Shown here one piece after another: positions 24,411 to 36,260 of a stretch of 64,000 bases of DNA. The DNA is from Aliihoeflea sp023389195 (lineage in GTDB: Bacteria; Pseudomonadota; Alphaproteobacteria; Rhizobiales; Rhizobiaceae), in the NCBI GenBank assembly GCA_023389195.1, contig JAEWET010000036.1:67060-131059 (forward strand), written 5' to 3'. A program made the translations under genes and the position numbers. Position 1 is the first letter of the stretch, and the number at the start of each line of letters is the position of its first letter. The notes under the pieces were generated by a model. That model had not been told where the DNA came from. It saw only the letters and a list, made by a program, of their open reading frames with translations, and made no database searches.

Positions 24411-24776
24411 GTGACGAGCATAGGTTCCGGCGAGCGTGCGCCCAAGGCTCAGGCGGGCGAAAACGGCAATGGCGGCCCCGGCCGCGGCACGGCGGTCATC
24501 ACCCGCACGAAAGCCAAGACCAAGAAGCCCAGTCTCTACCGCGTCCTGATCCTGAACGACGACTACACGCCGATGGAATTCGTCGTGCACGTGCTCGAGC
24601 GCTTCTTCCAGAAGGATCGCGAGGCTGCGACCCGCATCATGCTCCACGTCCATAATCACGGTGTCGGCGAATGCGGCGTCTACACCTTCGAGGTGGCCGA
24701 GACCAAGGTGACGCAAGTCATGGATTTCGCTCGCCAACACCAGCATCCGCTGCAATGCGTGATGGAAAAGAAATGA
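24411..24776 (+). CDS. ATP-dependent Clp protease adaptor ClpS
   Basis: ClpS delivers N-degron substrates to ClpAP. The core is clear: KKPSLYRVLILNDDYTPMEFVVHVL, then HNHGVGECGVYTFEVAETKV and the C-terminal HQHPLQCVMEKK. The Asn-Asp-Asp of the N-degron pocket (LNDDYTPM) is present. GTG 24411 is chosen because GGGAAGG lies just upstream and the 121-aa length is normal; the frame continues to a TTG at 24324. It precedes clpA by 8 bp, so adaptor and unfoldase are co-expressed. Confidence 0.93.
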   Translation: MTSIGSGERAPKAQAGENGNGGPGRGTAVITRTKAKTKKPSLYRVLILNDDYTPMEFVVHVLERFFQKDREAATRIMLHVHNHGVGECGVYTFEVAETKVTQVMDFARQHQHPLQCVMEKK

Positions 24777-24784
24777 GGTACTGA

Positions 24785-27250
<2,466 letters not shown>

Positions 27251-27273
27251 GGCTGGCCGACAGCGAAACCAAG

Positions 27274-27300
27274 AGCGGCGCCTTCGGGCGCCGCTTTTTT
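27274..27300 (+). terminator. Rho-independent terminator of clpSA
   Basis: AGCGGCGCC at 27274-27282 pairs perfectly with GGCGCCGCT at 27287-27295 around a TTCG tetraloop, followed by six T. Confidence 0.95.
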
Positions 27301-27341
27301 AACATCGCAAGTTTCCGGCCCCTGTGCTATCGGGGCCCGAC

Positions 27342-28100
27342 ATGCCTTCGCCTGCCGACTCACATATCGATTCTCCATCGCCCGACTTTTCCACGCGACT
27401 CAAATGGTTCGCGCGCGGGTGTCGTGCGTCGATGTCGGTTCCGGCGCTGATCCTGGCGAGCAGCTTCGTCGGCTTTGCCGCGCTGGCGCTCGAGGCTGGC
27501 TTCACGCTGGCGCAGACCGTGTTCATGACGGGGATCGTGTGGGCACTTCCGGCCAAGGTGGTGCTGATCGGAGCGGTGCTGGCGGGCAACGGCATCGCCG
27601 GCGCGGCCTTTGCGGTGGCGCTGTCCTCGGTGCGGCTTGCGCCAATGGTCGTCGTGCTGGTGCCGGAACTGCGCGGGCCGCGAACGCGGCCATGGGTCCT
27701 CTATCTCCTGTCGCATTTTGTCGCCGTGACCTCCTGGGTCATCGCGCTCGAACAGATTCGCCACGTGCCGCGCGACATGCGGACGAGCTGGTATGGCGGC
27801 GTCGGCTCGTCGCTGGTCTTGCTCAACATGATCATCGTCGCGCTGGTCTACACGCTGGCGCAAAACCTGCCGCCCATCATCTCGGCCGCGCTCTTCATGC
27901 TGACGCCGATCTACTTCCTGACCTCGCTATGGGTGTCGGCGCGCGAGCGGGCAGGGCATGTCGCGATGGTCCTCGGTCTTCTGCTCGGGCCGCTCTTCCA
28001 CATCGTCGTTCCCGATTTCAGCCTGCTGGCGACCGGGTTGGTCGGCGGATTGCTGGCCTATCTCTTCCACGTCGTGGCGAAGCGCAGGAAAGCGACATGA
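27342..28100 (+). CDS. AzlC family branched-chain amino acid permease
   Basis: AzlC forms the large subunit of an inner-membrane exporter of branched-chain amino acids. The 252-aa protein has about seven spans and the family's early ASSFVGFAALALEAGFTLAQTVFMTGIVWALPAK. It is followed by SSVRLAPMVV and ...RHVPRDMRTSWYGG. ATG 27342 is preferred over GTG 27324 in the same frame. The stop overlaps the azlD start (ATGA). Confidence 0.9.
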   Translation: MPSPADSHIDSPSPDFSTRLKWFARGCRASMSVPALILASSFVGFAALALEAGFTLAQTVFMTGIVWALPAKVVLIGAVLAGNGIAGAAFAVALSSVRLAPMVVVLVPELRGPRTRPWVLYLLSHFVAVTSWVIALEQIRHVPRDMRTSWYGGVGSSLVLLNMIIVALVYTLAQNLPPIISAALFMLTPIYFLTSLWVSARERAGHVAMVLGLLLGPLFHIVVPDFSLLATGLVGGLLAYLFHVVAKRRKAT

Positions 28101-28450
28101 CCTTCGATGCGCTCGACGTCTGGTGGTGGCCCTATGTCTTCATCCTCGTTGCCGGATGGCTGGCGACGGATAGCTGGCGGTTTCTCGGCGTCTATCTCGG
28201 TGGGCGGATATCGGAAGAATCGGATGCGCTCGTCTTCGTGCGGTGCGTTGCGACCGCCCTGGTTGCCGCCGTCATTGCCAACCTGATCGTCAATCCGAAC
28301 GGGCCGCTCGCCGATACCACGCTGGAGTTGCGGGTCTTTTCGGCGATCGTGGGCTTCTGCGCCTTCCTGTGGTTCGGCAAGCGCGTGCTGGTCGGCATCT
28401 TCGTGACCGAGGCCGTGCTGATCGCGGGCATGATCCTGGCGGCCGGTTAG
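28097..28450 (+). CDS. AzlD domain protein
   Basis: The 117-aa partner of AzlC has four hydrophobic segments and the AzlD pattern of an aromatic N-terminus (VWWWPYVFILVAGWLATDSWRFLG), FVRCVATALVAAVIANLIV and a C-terminal span. It is co-translated with azlC through an ATGA overlap. The pair probably exports branched-chain amino acids, as in Bacillus azlCD; this rests on family knowledge. Confidence 0.85.
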   Translation: MTFDALDVWWWPYVFILVAGWLATDSWRFLGVYLGGRISEESDALVFVRCVATALVAAVIANLIVNPNGPLADTTLELRVFSAIVGFCAFLWFGKRVLVGIFVTEAVLIAGMILAAG

Positions 28451-28500
28451 GCGGCGATTCATCAAATTCCGGTACGGTCCTCCGTCTGAAGAGGGCCGAC

Positions 28501-29436
28501 ATGTATCTGCGCCAGGCTGAAATCACGATCCTGTTGTTTCTCGCGCCGCTGGCGCTGATCGACGGCTGGCTGATCGTCGCGAAGGATCAGGCCGTCGACT
28601 GGGCCAGCTATGCGCCCGGCATTCTGGCGGCGCTGGTCGTGATTGCGGTGGGGCTTGCCTATCGCGCGCTCGATCGCAGCGAAGGCATTGCGCTCGGTTC
28701 AATCGCGACGGGCCTATTCGTCCTGTTCACGATCCTGGCGTCGATCCTGAACTACCTGCTCTTCCCGCTCGCCGCGCCCACGATCGATCCGGTCCTGGCG
28801 AGGATCGATGCAATGTTCGGTTATCACTGGCCCGACTTCGTCGCCATGTTCGGGGCTTGGCCGTGGCTCGGCACCGTGCTTGGGCGCATCTATCTGACTT
28901 CTCTGCCTCAGCTCGTGCTGGTCGTCATCCTGCTCGGCTTCATGGAAAAGCCGGTCGCGCTTCATCGCTTTCTTCTGACAGGCATCATCGGCGCCGCACT
29001 GTCCATTGGCATCTGGTGGCTTGCGCCGAGCTTCGGGCCGTCGACGATGCACGACATTCCCGGCGATCTGGCCAACAGCATCGATCTGGTCGTGCGCAAC
29101 GAATACGGAGCGGAATTGCTGCGGTTGGCGATCGAAGGATCGGCGCTGATCACGGCGAAGGACACGCTGGGCGTGATCGCATTTCCGTCATTTCACACGG
29201 TGATGGCGCTCATGGCGATCTGGTTCACGTGGGAAACGCGGCTGCGGGCCCCGTTTCTCCTCGTCAATATCGCGATGATACCCGCGATCCTGGTCCATGG
29301 CGGGCATCACCTGATCGATCTTGCAGGTGGCGTCGCCGTTTTCGCGGTGGCGCTTGTCATGGCACGAATGCTCGTTCCGGCTGGCGCCGAACACAGGAAG
29401 CCGGCGATCGTCACTCGCCGCCCAGCGCGGCCCTGA
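28501..29436 (+). CDS. PAP2 superfamily membrane phosphatase/transferase
   Basis: The 311-aa protein has about seven membrane spans and PAP2-type active-site motifs: FPSFHTVMAL (C2) near residue 225 and GGHHLIDLAGG (C3) near 267. The PSFH plus HHxxD form is that of the inositol-phosphotransferase branch (PAP2_3), so a lipid head-group phosphotransferase is possible. ATG 28501 has GAAGAGGG upstream; the open frame upstream is antisense or overlaps azlD. The last 26 bp overlap the convergent HIT gene. Confidence 0.82.
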   Translation: MYLRQAEITILLFLAPLALIDGWLIVAKDQAVDWASYAPGILAALVVIAVGLAYRALDRSEGIALGSIATGLFVLFTILASILNYLLFPLAAPTIDPVLARIDAMFGYHWPDFVAMFGAWPWLGTVLGRIYLTSLPQLVLVVILLGFMEKPVALHRFLLTGIIGAALSIGIWWLAPSFGPSTMHDIPGDLANSIDLVVRNEYGAELLRLAIEGSALITAKDTLGVIAFPSFHTVMALMAIWFTWETRLRAPFLLVNIAMIPAILVHGGHHLIDLAGGVAVFAVALVMARMLVPAGAEHRKPAIVTRRPARP

Positions 29437-29842
29437 TCCGTTCGGCATTGGCGGCAAGGACATCCGGCTTTTCCATCTCGCCCGAATGCGGCTTCAGCGC
29501 GACGCCGTCGAAGCGCGGAATGACGTGAAAATGGAGATGGAAGACGACCTGCCCGCCGGCCGGTTCGTTGAACTGCTGTACAGTGACGCCGTCGGCGTCG
29601 AACGCCCTGACGACCGCGCGCGACAGTTTCTGCACCGTCGTCATGACCGCCGAGAGGCTGTCGGGCGCGACGTCGAGAATGTTGCGGGACGGCGCCTTCG
29701 GGATGACGAGGCAATGCCCGTTGCCGCGCGGCATGATGTCCATGAAGGCAAAGGTCGCGTCGTCTTCGTAGAGCTTCTGGGCGGGGAGCTCGCCGCGGAG
29801 GATCTTGGCGAAGATGTTCGTGTCGTCGTAGGCGGTCTTCAT
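29411..29842 (-). CDS. HIT family hydrolase (HINT-like)
   Basis: The 143-aa protein belongs to the histidine triad superfamily of nucleotide hydrolases/transferases. It has an N-terminal DDTNIFAKILRGELPAQKLYEDD, the central PKAPSRNILD, and the triad HLHFHVIPRF. ATG 29842 is chosen because GGAG lies 7 bp upstream; the frame back to 29956 translates the repeat array and is not conserved-looking. It is the last gene of the minus-strand run from RidA, separated from the FemAB-like gene by the heptamer arrays. Confidence 0.92.
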   Translation of the reverse strand: MKTAYDDTNIFAKILRGELPAQKLYEDDATFAFMDIMPRGNGHCLVIPKAPSRNILDVAPDSLSAVMTTVQKLSRAVVRAFDADGVTVQQFNEPAGGQVVFHLHFHVIPRFDGVALKPHSGEMEKPDVLAANAERIRAALGGE

Positions 29843-29859
29843 CGATGGCTCCGGGTTCG

Positions 29860-29887
29860 GTGAATGGTGAATGGTGAATAGTGAATG
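29860..29887. repeat. Heptamer array GTGAATG, 4 units (third imperfect)
   Basis: Units lie at 29860-29866, 29867-29873, 29874-29880 (GTGAATA) and 29881-29887. The unit is the reverse complement of the CATTCAC array at 29954-30016, so the two arrays face each other across 66 bp and could fold into a long stem in RNA or single-stranded DNA. The array starts 17 bp upstream of the HIT gene start. Confidence 0.95.
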
Positions 29888-29953
29888 GGGCGAGGGAATT
29901 GCAACCGTCAGCCGAAGAGAGGTTGACGGCAAGCGGCGATTTCCAGCCTCTTC

Positions 29954-30012
29954 CATTCACCATTCACCATTCACCATTCACCATTCACCATTCACCATTC
30001 ACCATTCACCAT

Positions 30013-30016
<4 letters not shown>
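29954..30016. repeat. Heptamer array CATTCAC, 9 perfect units
   Basis: Nine uninterrupted copies of CATTCAC run from 29954 to 30016. The last unit supplies the TGA stop codon (minus strand, 30013-30015) of the FemAB-like gene. Identical copies in tandem are prone to slippage, so copy number may vary between strains. Confidence 0.97.
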
Positions 30017-31191
<1,175 letters not shown>

Positions 31192-31254
31192 AGACCAGAC
31201 ATCCCGACCCGCTCATTCACTCTCTAGATACGAGCCGGGATGAAGGTTGCAAGG

Positions 31255-31983
31255 TCAGATCGGGCCGCGTCCGTCCGGATCGAAGCCTTCGAAGGTCATC
31301 TGGTCGGCATGGGCTGCCGTCAGTTCCTCGGACTGCTTGTCGCGTACGGTCCAGGTGATGACCGGAAGGCCGAGCTTTTCGCGCACGAAGGCGACGAAGG
31401 GGCTCGGCAGGTCGTGGACGCCGTAGGAGACGAAGTCGATCGGATGCGCCAGCATCGAGAAATGCGCCTCCAGCTCCTCGGGCTTGTTGCCGTGCGCGGT
31501 CAGGCCGACCGGAACGTCACCCGCATCCGCGACGAGCTGGCGGATCAGCCAGTGATCGAAGGACATGACCGCGGCCTTGCCGTCATAGGCCTTGACCAGC
31601 GCGAGGACGGCGGCGGCGAGGCCGTCGTCGCGGCCTTCGGTGCCCTTGAGCTCGATGACCAGAGGCACGCGGCCGGCGGTTAGGTCCAGCAGTTCCATCA
31701 GGGTCGGCGCATGGTCGTCCGTGCCGCCGATGCGAAGATCCGCCATCTCGCGGGCGGTCCGGTCGAGGACATGGCCCTCGGTTCCGGTCAGGCGCTTCAG
31801 ATCATGGTCGTGGAAGACGACGGGGACGCCGTCCGACGACAGATGGACGTCGCACTCGATCGCGTAGTTGCGGTCGATGGCGGTCTGGAAGGCGGAGAGC
31901 GTGTTCTCCCAGCGCGTCTTGTTCAGGTCGTGGAAGCCGCGATGGGCGATGGGACGCGCGGTGAGCCAGGAAATGTCGGACAT
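31255..31983 (-). CDS. Glycerophosphodiester phosphodiesterase
   Basis: The enzyme cleaves glycerophosphodiesters to glycerol-3-phosphate and an alcohol. The 242-aa protein shows the GDPD motifs: IAHRGFHDLNKTRWENTLSAF, then IECDVHLSSDGVPVVFHDHDLKRLTG with the catalytic His and Glu/Asp, and PLVIELKGT. There is no signal peptide, so it is cytosolic. It follows the RidA gene by 6 bp. Confidence 0.93.
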   Translation of the reverse strand: MSDISWLTARPIAHRGFHDLNKTRWENTLSAFQTAIDRNYAIECDVHLSSDGVPVVFHDHDLKRLTGTEGHVLDRTAREMADLRIGGTDDHAPTLMELLDLTAGRVPLVIELKGTEGRDDGLAAAVLALVKAYDGKAAVMSFDHWLIRQLVADAGDVPVGLTAHGNKPEELEAHFSMLAHPIDFVSYGVHDLPSPFVAFVREKLGLPVITWTVRDKQSEELTAAHADQMTFEGFDPDGRGPI

Positions 31984-31989
31984 GCGCGC

Positions 31990-32460
31990 TCAGCCCTTCG
32001 CGATCTCGAAGATGGCTTCGACCTCGACCGCCGCGTCGAGCGGCAGGCGGGCGACGCCGACGGCGGCGCGGGCATGGCGGCCGGCCTCGCCGAGGACTTC
32101 CGCGAAGAGGTCCGACGCGCCGTTGGCGACGAGGTGGTGCTCGGTGAATTCGGGATCGGAGGAGACGAAGACGGTGATCTTGACCAGCCGGGCGATGCGT
32201 TCGAGGTCGCCGAGGGCGGCATTTGCCTGCGCCAGGACGTTGATCGCGCAGTGACGCGCGGCAGTCTGTCCGGCTGCGATCTCGACTTCGCGGCCGAGGC
32301 GGCCGGTGGCCGCGAGCTTGCCGTTGTCGAACGGAAGCTGGCCGGAGGTGAAGAGCAGATCGCCGGTCACCATGAAGGGCAGATAGTTGGCGGCGGGGGC
32401 GGCGGGAGCGGGCAGGGCGATGCCAAGCTTCTCCAGGCGGCTATTGATTGTGTCGGTCAT
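31990..32460 (-). CDS. RidA family protein (YjgF/YER057c/UK114)
   Basis: RidA proteins hydrolyse reactive enamine/imine intermediates. The 156-aa protein is of the longer type: N-terminal RLEKLGIALPAPAAPAANYLPF, then VTGDLLFTSGQLPFDNGK, and ARAAVGVARLPLDAAVEVEAIFE with the conserved Arg. ATG 32460 matches the usual start of this subgroup. It heads the run RidA-GDPD-FemAB-like-HIT and is divergent from eipB. Confidence 0.92.
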   Translation of the reverse strand: MTDTINSRLEKLGIALPAPAAPAANYLPFMVTGDLLFTSGQLPFDNGKLAATGRLGREVEIAAGQTAARHCAINVLAQANAALGDLERIARLVKITVFVSSDPEFTEHHLVANGASDLFAEVLGEAGRHARAAVGVARLPLDAAVEVEAIFEIAKG

Positions 32461-32569
32461 CCTGTGATCCTTGTCGAAAGGCAAGCGGCGGCTCAATCGC
32501 CTCGCTTCTGCCACGAAAACGCTTTCAGGTGCCGGCCGAGCCGACCCAGCACCCAATCGGGAGAACCGA

Positions 32570-33388
32570 ATGTCCCTGCCACGTCTTGCACTTCTGGCGA
32601 CAATCGCCGCGCCATTCCTGCAAGGCCAGGCGTCGGCCGCGCCGCTCCTCCCGCATCGTGCGGTGTATGATCTTGGGCTCGACGATGCAACGGACAGTTC
32701 GGGAATCACCGGGCTTTCGGGCCGCATGGTCTACGAATTCAACGGTTCGGCCTGCGAGGGCTATACGGTCACGTTCCGGTTCGTCACGCAGATCGAGGCG
32801 AACGAGACGACGCGCCTCACCGACCAGCAGACGACGACGTTCGAAGCCGGCGACGGCTCGGAGTTCTCCTTCGTCACGCGCTCCTTCATCGACCGCAATC
32901 TGGACAAGGAATCGCGCGGTTCGGCGCAGATGACCGATGACGGGACGAAGGTCTCGATCGAGTTGCCGGAGCCGCAGGAGCATGCGCTCGAAAAGTCGCA
33001 GTTCCCGACACATCATCTGATCGAGGTGCTTGAAAAGGCGAATGCCGGCAAGAATTTCTACGAGACGACGATCTATGACGGTTCCGAGGACGGCGACAAG
33101 CTGATGACCACGACCGTCATCCTTGGCCAGAAGACCGGCCTGGAGGAGGGCGACGGCGAATCGGATGCAGTCGAGGCGATCGCGTCGGAGGAGTTCTGGC
33201 CGGTCGACATCGCCTATTTCGACCTGACCGACATTTCCGGCGAGGAAACCCCGACCTATCGCATCTCGATGAAGCTCTACGACAATGGCGTCACGCGCGA
33301 CCTGACGATGGATTACGGCGATTTCGCCATCACCGGTCGGCTCGTAGATCTCGAACTCTTTGACGAGCCGGCCGACTGCGCCGAATGA
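32570..33388 (+). CDS. Cell envelope integrity protein EipB (DUF1849)
   Basis: The 272-aa protein has a signal peptide (1-23, cleavage after SAA). It has the DUF1849 core: LPHRAVYDLGLDDATDSSGI, then SGRMVYEFNGSACEGYTVTFRF and PTHHLIEVLEKANAG. In Brucella, EipB is a periplasmic protein needed for envelope integrity, with an internal disulfide between two conserved cysteines. Here one Cys lies in SACEGY (~60) and the other four residues from the C-terminus (PADCAE). ATG 32570 has CGGGAGA upstream. Confidence 0.9.
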   Translation: MSLPRLALLATIAAPFLQGQASAAPLLPHRAVYDLGLDDATDSSGITGLSGRMVYEFNGSACEGYTVTFRFVTQIEANETTRLTDQQTTTFEAGDGSEFSFVTRSFIDRNLDKESRGSAQMTDDGTKVSIELPEPQEHALEKSQFPTHHLIEVLEKANAGKNFYETTIYDGSEDGDKLMTTTVILGQKTGLEEGDGESDAVEAIASEEFWPVDIAYFDLTDISGEETPTYRISMKLYDNGVTRDLTMDYGDFAITGRLVDLELFDEPADCAE

Positions 33389-33457
33389 GGCGGGTTGCAT
33401 CGCGTCCTCATTGCCGCTATATGCGCGGCCATTCCACACACGGGTGATGGGTTTGGC

Positions 33458-33517
33458 GCCGGGAGAAATCCGGCCTCGACCTCCGGTGGCGGTTCATCCG
33501 CCTGACATCCGTGGAGG
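33458..33517 (+). promoter_or_regulatory. Structured 5' leader of rpsB (candidate)
   Basis: Upstream of rpsB, GCCGG (33458-33462) can pair with CCGGC (33470-33474). CCTCC (33480-33484) can pair with GGAGG (33513-33517), enclosing GGCGG (33488-33492) paired with CCGCC (33498-33502). Leaders of rpsB-tsf operons are often autoregulated by S2, so this may be such an element. No covariation data are available here. Confidence 0.4.
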
Positions 33518-33539
33518 CTAACCGGAAAAGGAACCAACC

Positions 33540-34322
33540 ATGGCTACGCCAGACTTCTCCATGCGCCAGCTTCTCGAAGCTGGTGTCCACTTCGGCCACC
33601 AGACCCACCGCTGGAACCCGAAGATGGCGCCCTATATATTCGGCGCCCGCAACAACATCCACATCATCGACCTGTCGCAGACCGTTCCGCTCCTCAACCA
33701 GGCGCTGAAGGTCGTTTCGGACACGGTCGCCCGCGGCGGTCGCGTGCTGTTCGTCGGCACCAAGCGCCAGGCTTCTGAAATCGTCGCCGACGCTGCCGAG
33801 CGCTCCGCGCAGTACTACGTCAATTCGCGCTGGCTGGGCGGCATGCTCACCAACTGGAAGACGATCTCGAACTCGATCCAGCGTCTGCGCAAGCTCGACG
33901 AACTGCTCGCCGGCGAAGCCCAGGGCTTCACCAAGAAGGAGCGCCTGACGCTCGACCGCGAGCGCGAGAAGCTGAACCGCGCACTCGGCGGCATCAAGGA
34001 CATGGGCTCGACGCCGGACCTGATGTTCGTGATCGACACCAACAAGGAAGCGATTGCCATTCAGGAAGCGCGCCGTCTCGGCATCCCGGTCGTCGCGATC
34101 ATCGATTCGAACTGCGATCCGGACAAGGTCGACTACCCGATCCCGGGCAATGACGACGCCGCACGCGCGATCTCGTTCTATTGCGACCTGATCGCCAAGG
34201 CCGCCATCGACGGCATTGCGCGCCAGCAGGGCGCGATGGGCGTGGACGTCGGCGCTTCGGCCGAAGCGCCGGTCGAGCCGGCCCTCGACGAGACGCCTGC
34301 CGAAGAAGGCAAGGCCAGCTAA
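33540..34322 (+). CDS. 30S ribosomal protein S2
   Basis: Small-subunit protein S2. The 260-aa product has the diagnostic starts FSMRQLLEAGVHFGHQTHRWNPKM, IFGARNNIHIIDL and RWLGGMLTNWKTI, with an acidic Ala/Glu-rich tail typical of Rhizobiales. ATG 33540 follows AAAAGGAA. It opens the cluster rpsB-tsf-pyrH-frr and is followed by an attenuator-like hairpin before tsf. Confidence 0.98.
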   Translation: MATPDFSMRQLLEAGVHFGHQTHRWNPKMAPYIFGARNNIHIIDLSQTVPLLNQALKVVSDTVARGGRVLFVGTKRQASEIVADAAERSAQYYVNSRWLGGMLTNWKTISNSIQRLRKLDELLAGEAQGFTKKERLTLDREREKLNRALGGIKDMGSTPDLMFVIDTNKEAIAIQEARRLGIPVVAIIDSNCDPDKVDYPIPGNDDAARAISFYCDLIAKAAIDGIARQQGAMGVDVGASAEAPVEPALDETPAEEGKAS

Positions 34323-34350
34323 GGCTGTCCGCTGCATTGGACGAGGCGAA

Positions 34351-34381
34351 CGGCGCACCTGGAATTCTCCACGGTGCGCCG
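34351..34381 (+). terminator. Attenuator-like hairpin between rpsB and tsf
   Basis: CGGCGCACC (34351-34359) and GGTGCGCCG (34373-34381) form a perfect 9-bp stem; TGGA/TCCA can extend it inward. A short T run (TTTT, 34387-34390) follows after CGCCA. It probably reduces read-through into tsf or protects the rpsB 3' end. Confidence 0.6.
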
Positions 34382-34418
34382 CGCCATTTTATGAATTGAC
34401 GAAATTGAAGAGGCGACG

Positions 34419-35342
34419 ATGAGCATTTCTGCTGCACAGGTCAAACAGCTCCGCGACATGACGGGCGCGGGCATGATGGACTGCAAGACGGCCCTGTCCG
34501 AGACCAATGGCGATATCGAGGCGGCCGTCGACTGGCTGCGCGCCAAGGGCATCTCCAAGGCCGACAAGAAGGCCGGTCGCACGGCAGCCGAAGGCCTGGT
34601 CGGCGTTGCTTCCGATGCGACCAGCGCGGTCGTCGTCGAGGTCAATTCCGAGACCGACTTCGTTGCCCGCAACGATGCCTTCCAGACCATCGTGCGCAAC
34701 ATCGCCGAAGTGGCGCTGACGACCGACGGTTCGACCGATGCGCTCGGCGCTGCGACGTATCCGGGGGCCGAGAAGTCGGTTACCGACACGATCAAGGATG
34801 CGATCGGCACGATCGGCGAGAACATGAGCCTGCGCCGTTCGGCCAAGCTCACGGTTTCGAGCGGCGCGGTCGCGACCTATGTCCACAACGCTGTCGCCGA
34901 CAATCTCGGCAAGCTGGGCGTTCTGGTCGCCATCGAGACGACCGGCAATGCCGATGCCGCCCGCGCCTTCGCGCGTCAGGTCGCCATGCACGTCGCCGCG
35001 ACCAACCCGCTCGCGCTGACGGCCGAGGAAGTCGACGCGTCCGCCGTCGAGCGTGAAAAGGCAGTCTTCTCCGAGCAGGCCCGCCAGTCGGGCAAGCCGG
35101 AGAACATCATCGAGAAGATGGTCGAAGGCCGCCTGCGCAAGTTCTACGAGGAAGTCGTGCTCCTGAAGCAGGCCTTCGTCATGAACCCCGACGTGACGGT
35201 CGAGAAGGCGCTTGCCGATGCCGAGAAGGAAATCGGCGCGCCGGCGAAGCTGACCGGCTTCGTGCGCTTCGCGCTCGGTGAGGGCATCGAGAAGGAAGAA
35301 AGCGACTTCGCAGCCGAGGTTGCGGCCGTCGCCAAGAAGTAA
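34419..35342 (+). CDS. Translation elongation factor Ts
   Basis: EF-Ts exchanges GDP on EF-Tu. The 307-aa protein has the N-terminal UBA-like SAAQVKQLRDMTGAGMMDCKTAL, the EF-Tu contact NSETDFVARND and the later VLLKQAFVMNPDVTVEK. The length is normal for Rhizobiales. It follows rpsB by 96 bp containing a hairpin, and a terminator-like hairpin follows it. Confidence 0.98.
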   Translation: MSISAAQVKQLRDMTGAGMMDCKTALSETNGDIEAAVDWLRAKGISKADKKAGRTAAEGLVGVASDATSAVVVEVNSETDFVARNDAFQTIVRNIAEVALTTDGSTDALGAATYPGAEKSVTDTIKDAIGTIGENMSLRRSAKLTVSSGAVATYVHNAVADNLGKLGVLVAIETTGNADAARAFARQVAMHVAATNPLALTAEEVDASAVEREKAVFSEQARQSGKPENIIEKMVEGRLRKFYEEVVLLKQAFVMNPDVTVEKALADAEKEIGAPAKLTGFVRFALGEGIEKEESDFAAEVAAVAKK

Positions 35343-35366
35343 GCAGTCGTCCTGCACAGAAACGAA

Positions 35367-35398
35367 GGGCATCGCCGGGTGACACGGCGGTGCCCTTT
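35367..35398 (+). terminator. Terminator-like hairpin between tsf and pyrH
   Basis: GGGCATCGCCG (35367-35377) pairs with CGGCGGTGCCC (35385-35395), with one G-T wobble and loop GGTGACA, followed by only TTT. It is likely a partial terminator after tsf. Confidence 0.65.
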
Positions 35399-35445
35399 CA
35401 TGTATCTGACACCCGGTTTCCCATTCACTGCGAGAAGAGAGTTTC

Positions 35446-36168
35446 ATGAGCCACGCCCCGCGATACAAGCGCATCCTTCTCAAGGCGTCGGGCGAGGCCC
35501 TGATGGGATCGCAGGGCTTCGGCATCGACGTCTCCGTCGTCGACCAGATCGCGGCCGACATCGCCGAGGCGCGGACGATGGGCGTCGAGGTGGCGGTTGT
35601 CATCGGTGGCGGCAACATCTTCCGCGGCGTGGCGGTGGCGTCCAAGGGCGGTGACCGGGTGACCGGCGACCACATGGGCATGCTCGCCACCGTCATCAAT
35701 TCGCTCGCGCTGCGCACCTCGCTGATCAAGCTCGGCGTCGATGCCGTCGTCCTGTCGGCGATCGCCATGCCCGAACTTTGCGAAAGCTTCTCCCAGCGCC
35801 AGGCGACCGCCTATATGGACCAGGGCAAGGTGGTGATCTTCGCCGGCGGCACCGGCAACCCGTTTTTCACCACCGATTCCGCCGCCGCGCTGCGCGCCGC
35901 CGAGATCGGCGCGGATGCGCTCTTGAAGGGCACGCAGGTGGACGGCGTCTATTCCGCCGACCCCAAGAAGGACCCGACCGCGACGCGCTTCGAGACGATC
36001 ACGCATGAGGAAGTGCTGGTCAAAGGCCTGGCGATCATGGACACGGCGGCGATTGCGCTTGCGCGCGAGAACCACATTCCGATAATCGTCTACTCGATTC
36101 ATGAGCAGGGCGGTCTCGGCGCCATTCTGCGCGGGGAAGGGCGCTGCACGGTCGTCGCCGACGTCTGA
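35446..36168 (+). CDS. UMP kinase PyrH
   Basis: PyrH phosphorylates UMP to UDP. The 240-aa amino-acid-kinase-fold protein has KRILLKASGEALMG (phosphate loop), VVIGGGNIFRG, DHMGMLATVINSLAL and FAGGTGNPFFTTDSAAALRA, all diagnostic. It lies between tsf and frr as in most bacteria. ATG 35446 has AGAAGAGAG upstream. Confidence 0.98.
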   Translation: MSHAPRYKRILLKASGEALMGSQGFGIDVSVVDQIAADIAEARTMGVEVAVVIGGGNIFRGVAVASKGGDRVTGDHMGMLATVINSLALRTSLIKLGVDAVVLSAIAMPELCESFSQRQATAYMDQGKVVIFAGGTGNPFFTTDSAAALRAAEIGADALLKGTQVDGVYSADPKKDPTATRFETITHEEVLVKGLAIMDTAAIALARENHIPIIVYSIHEQGGLGAILRGEGRCTVVADV

Positions 36169-36260
36169 GCGGCAGCGGACTTTCCAGAAAATGACGGGCC
36201 GGCAAGCCAGCCAAGGGCCAGATAAAAGACGGACCGGCGCTGCCGGCAGAGGAGACGAAG

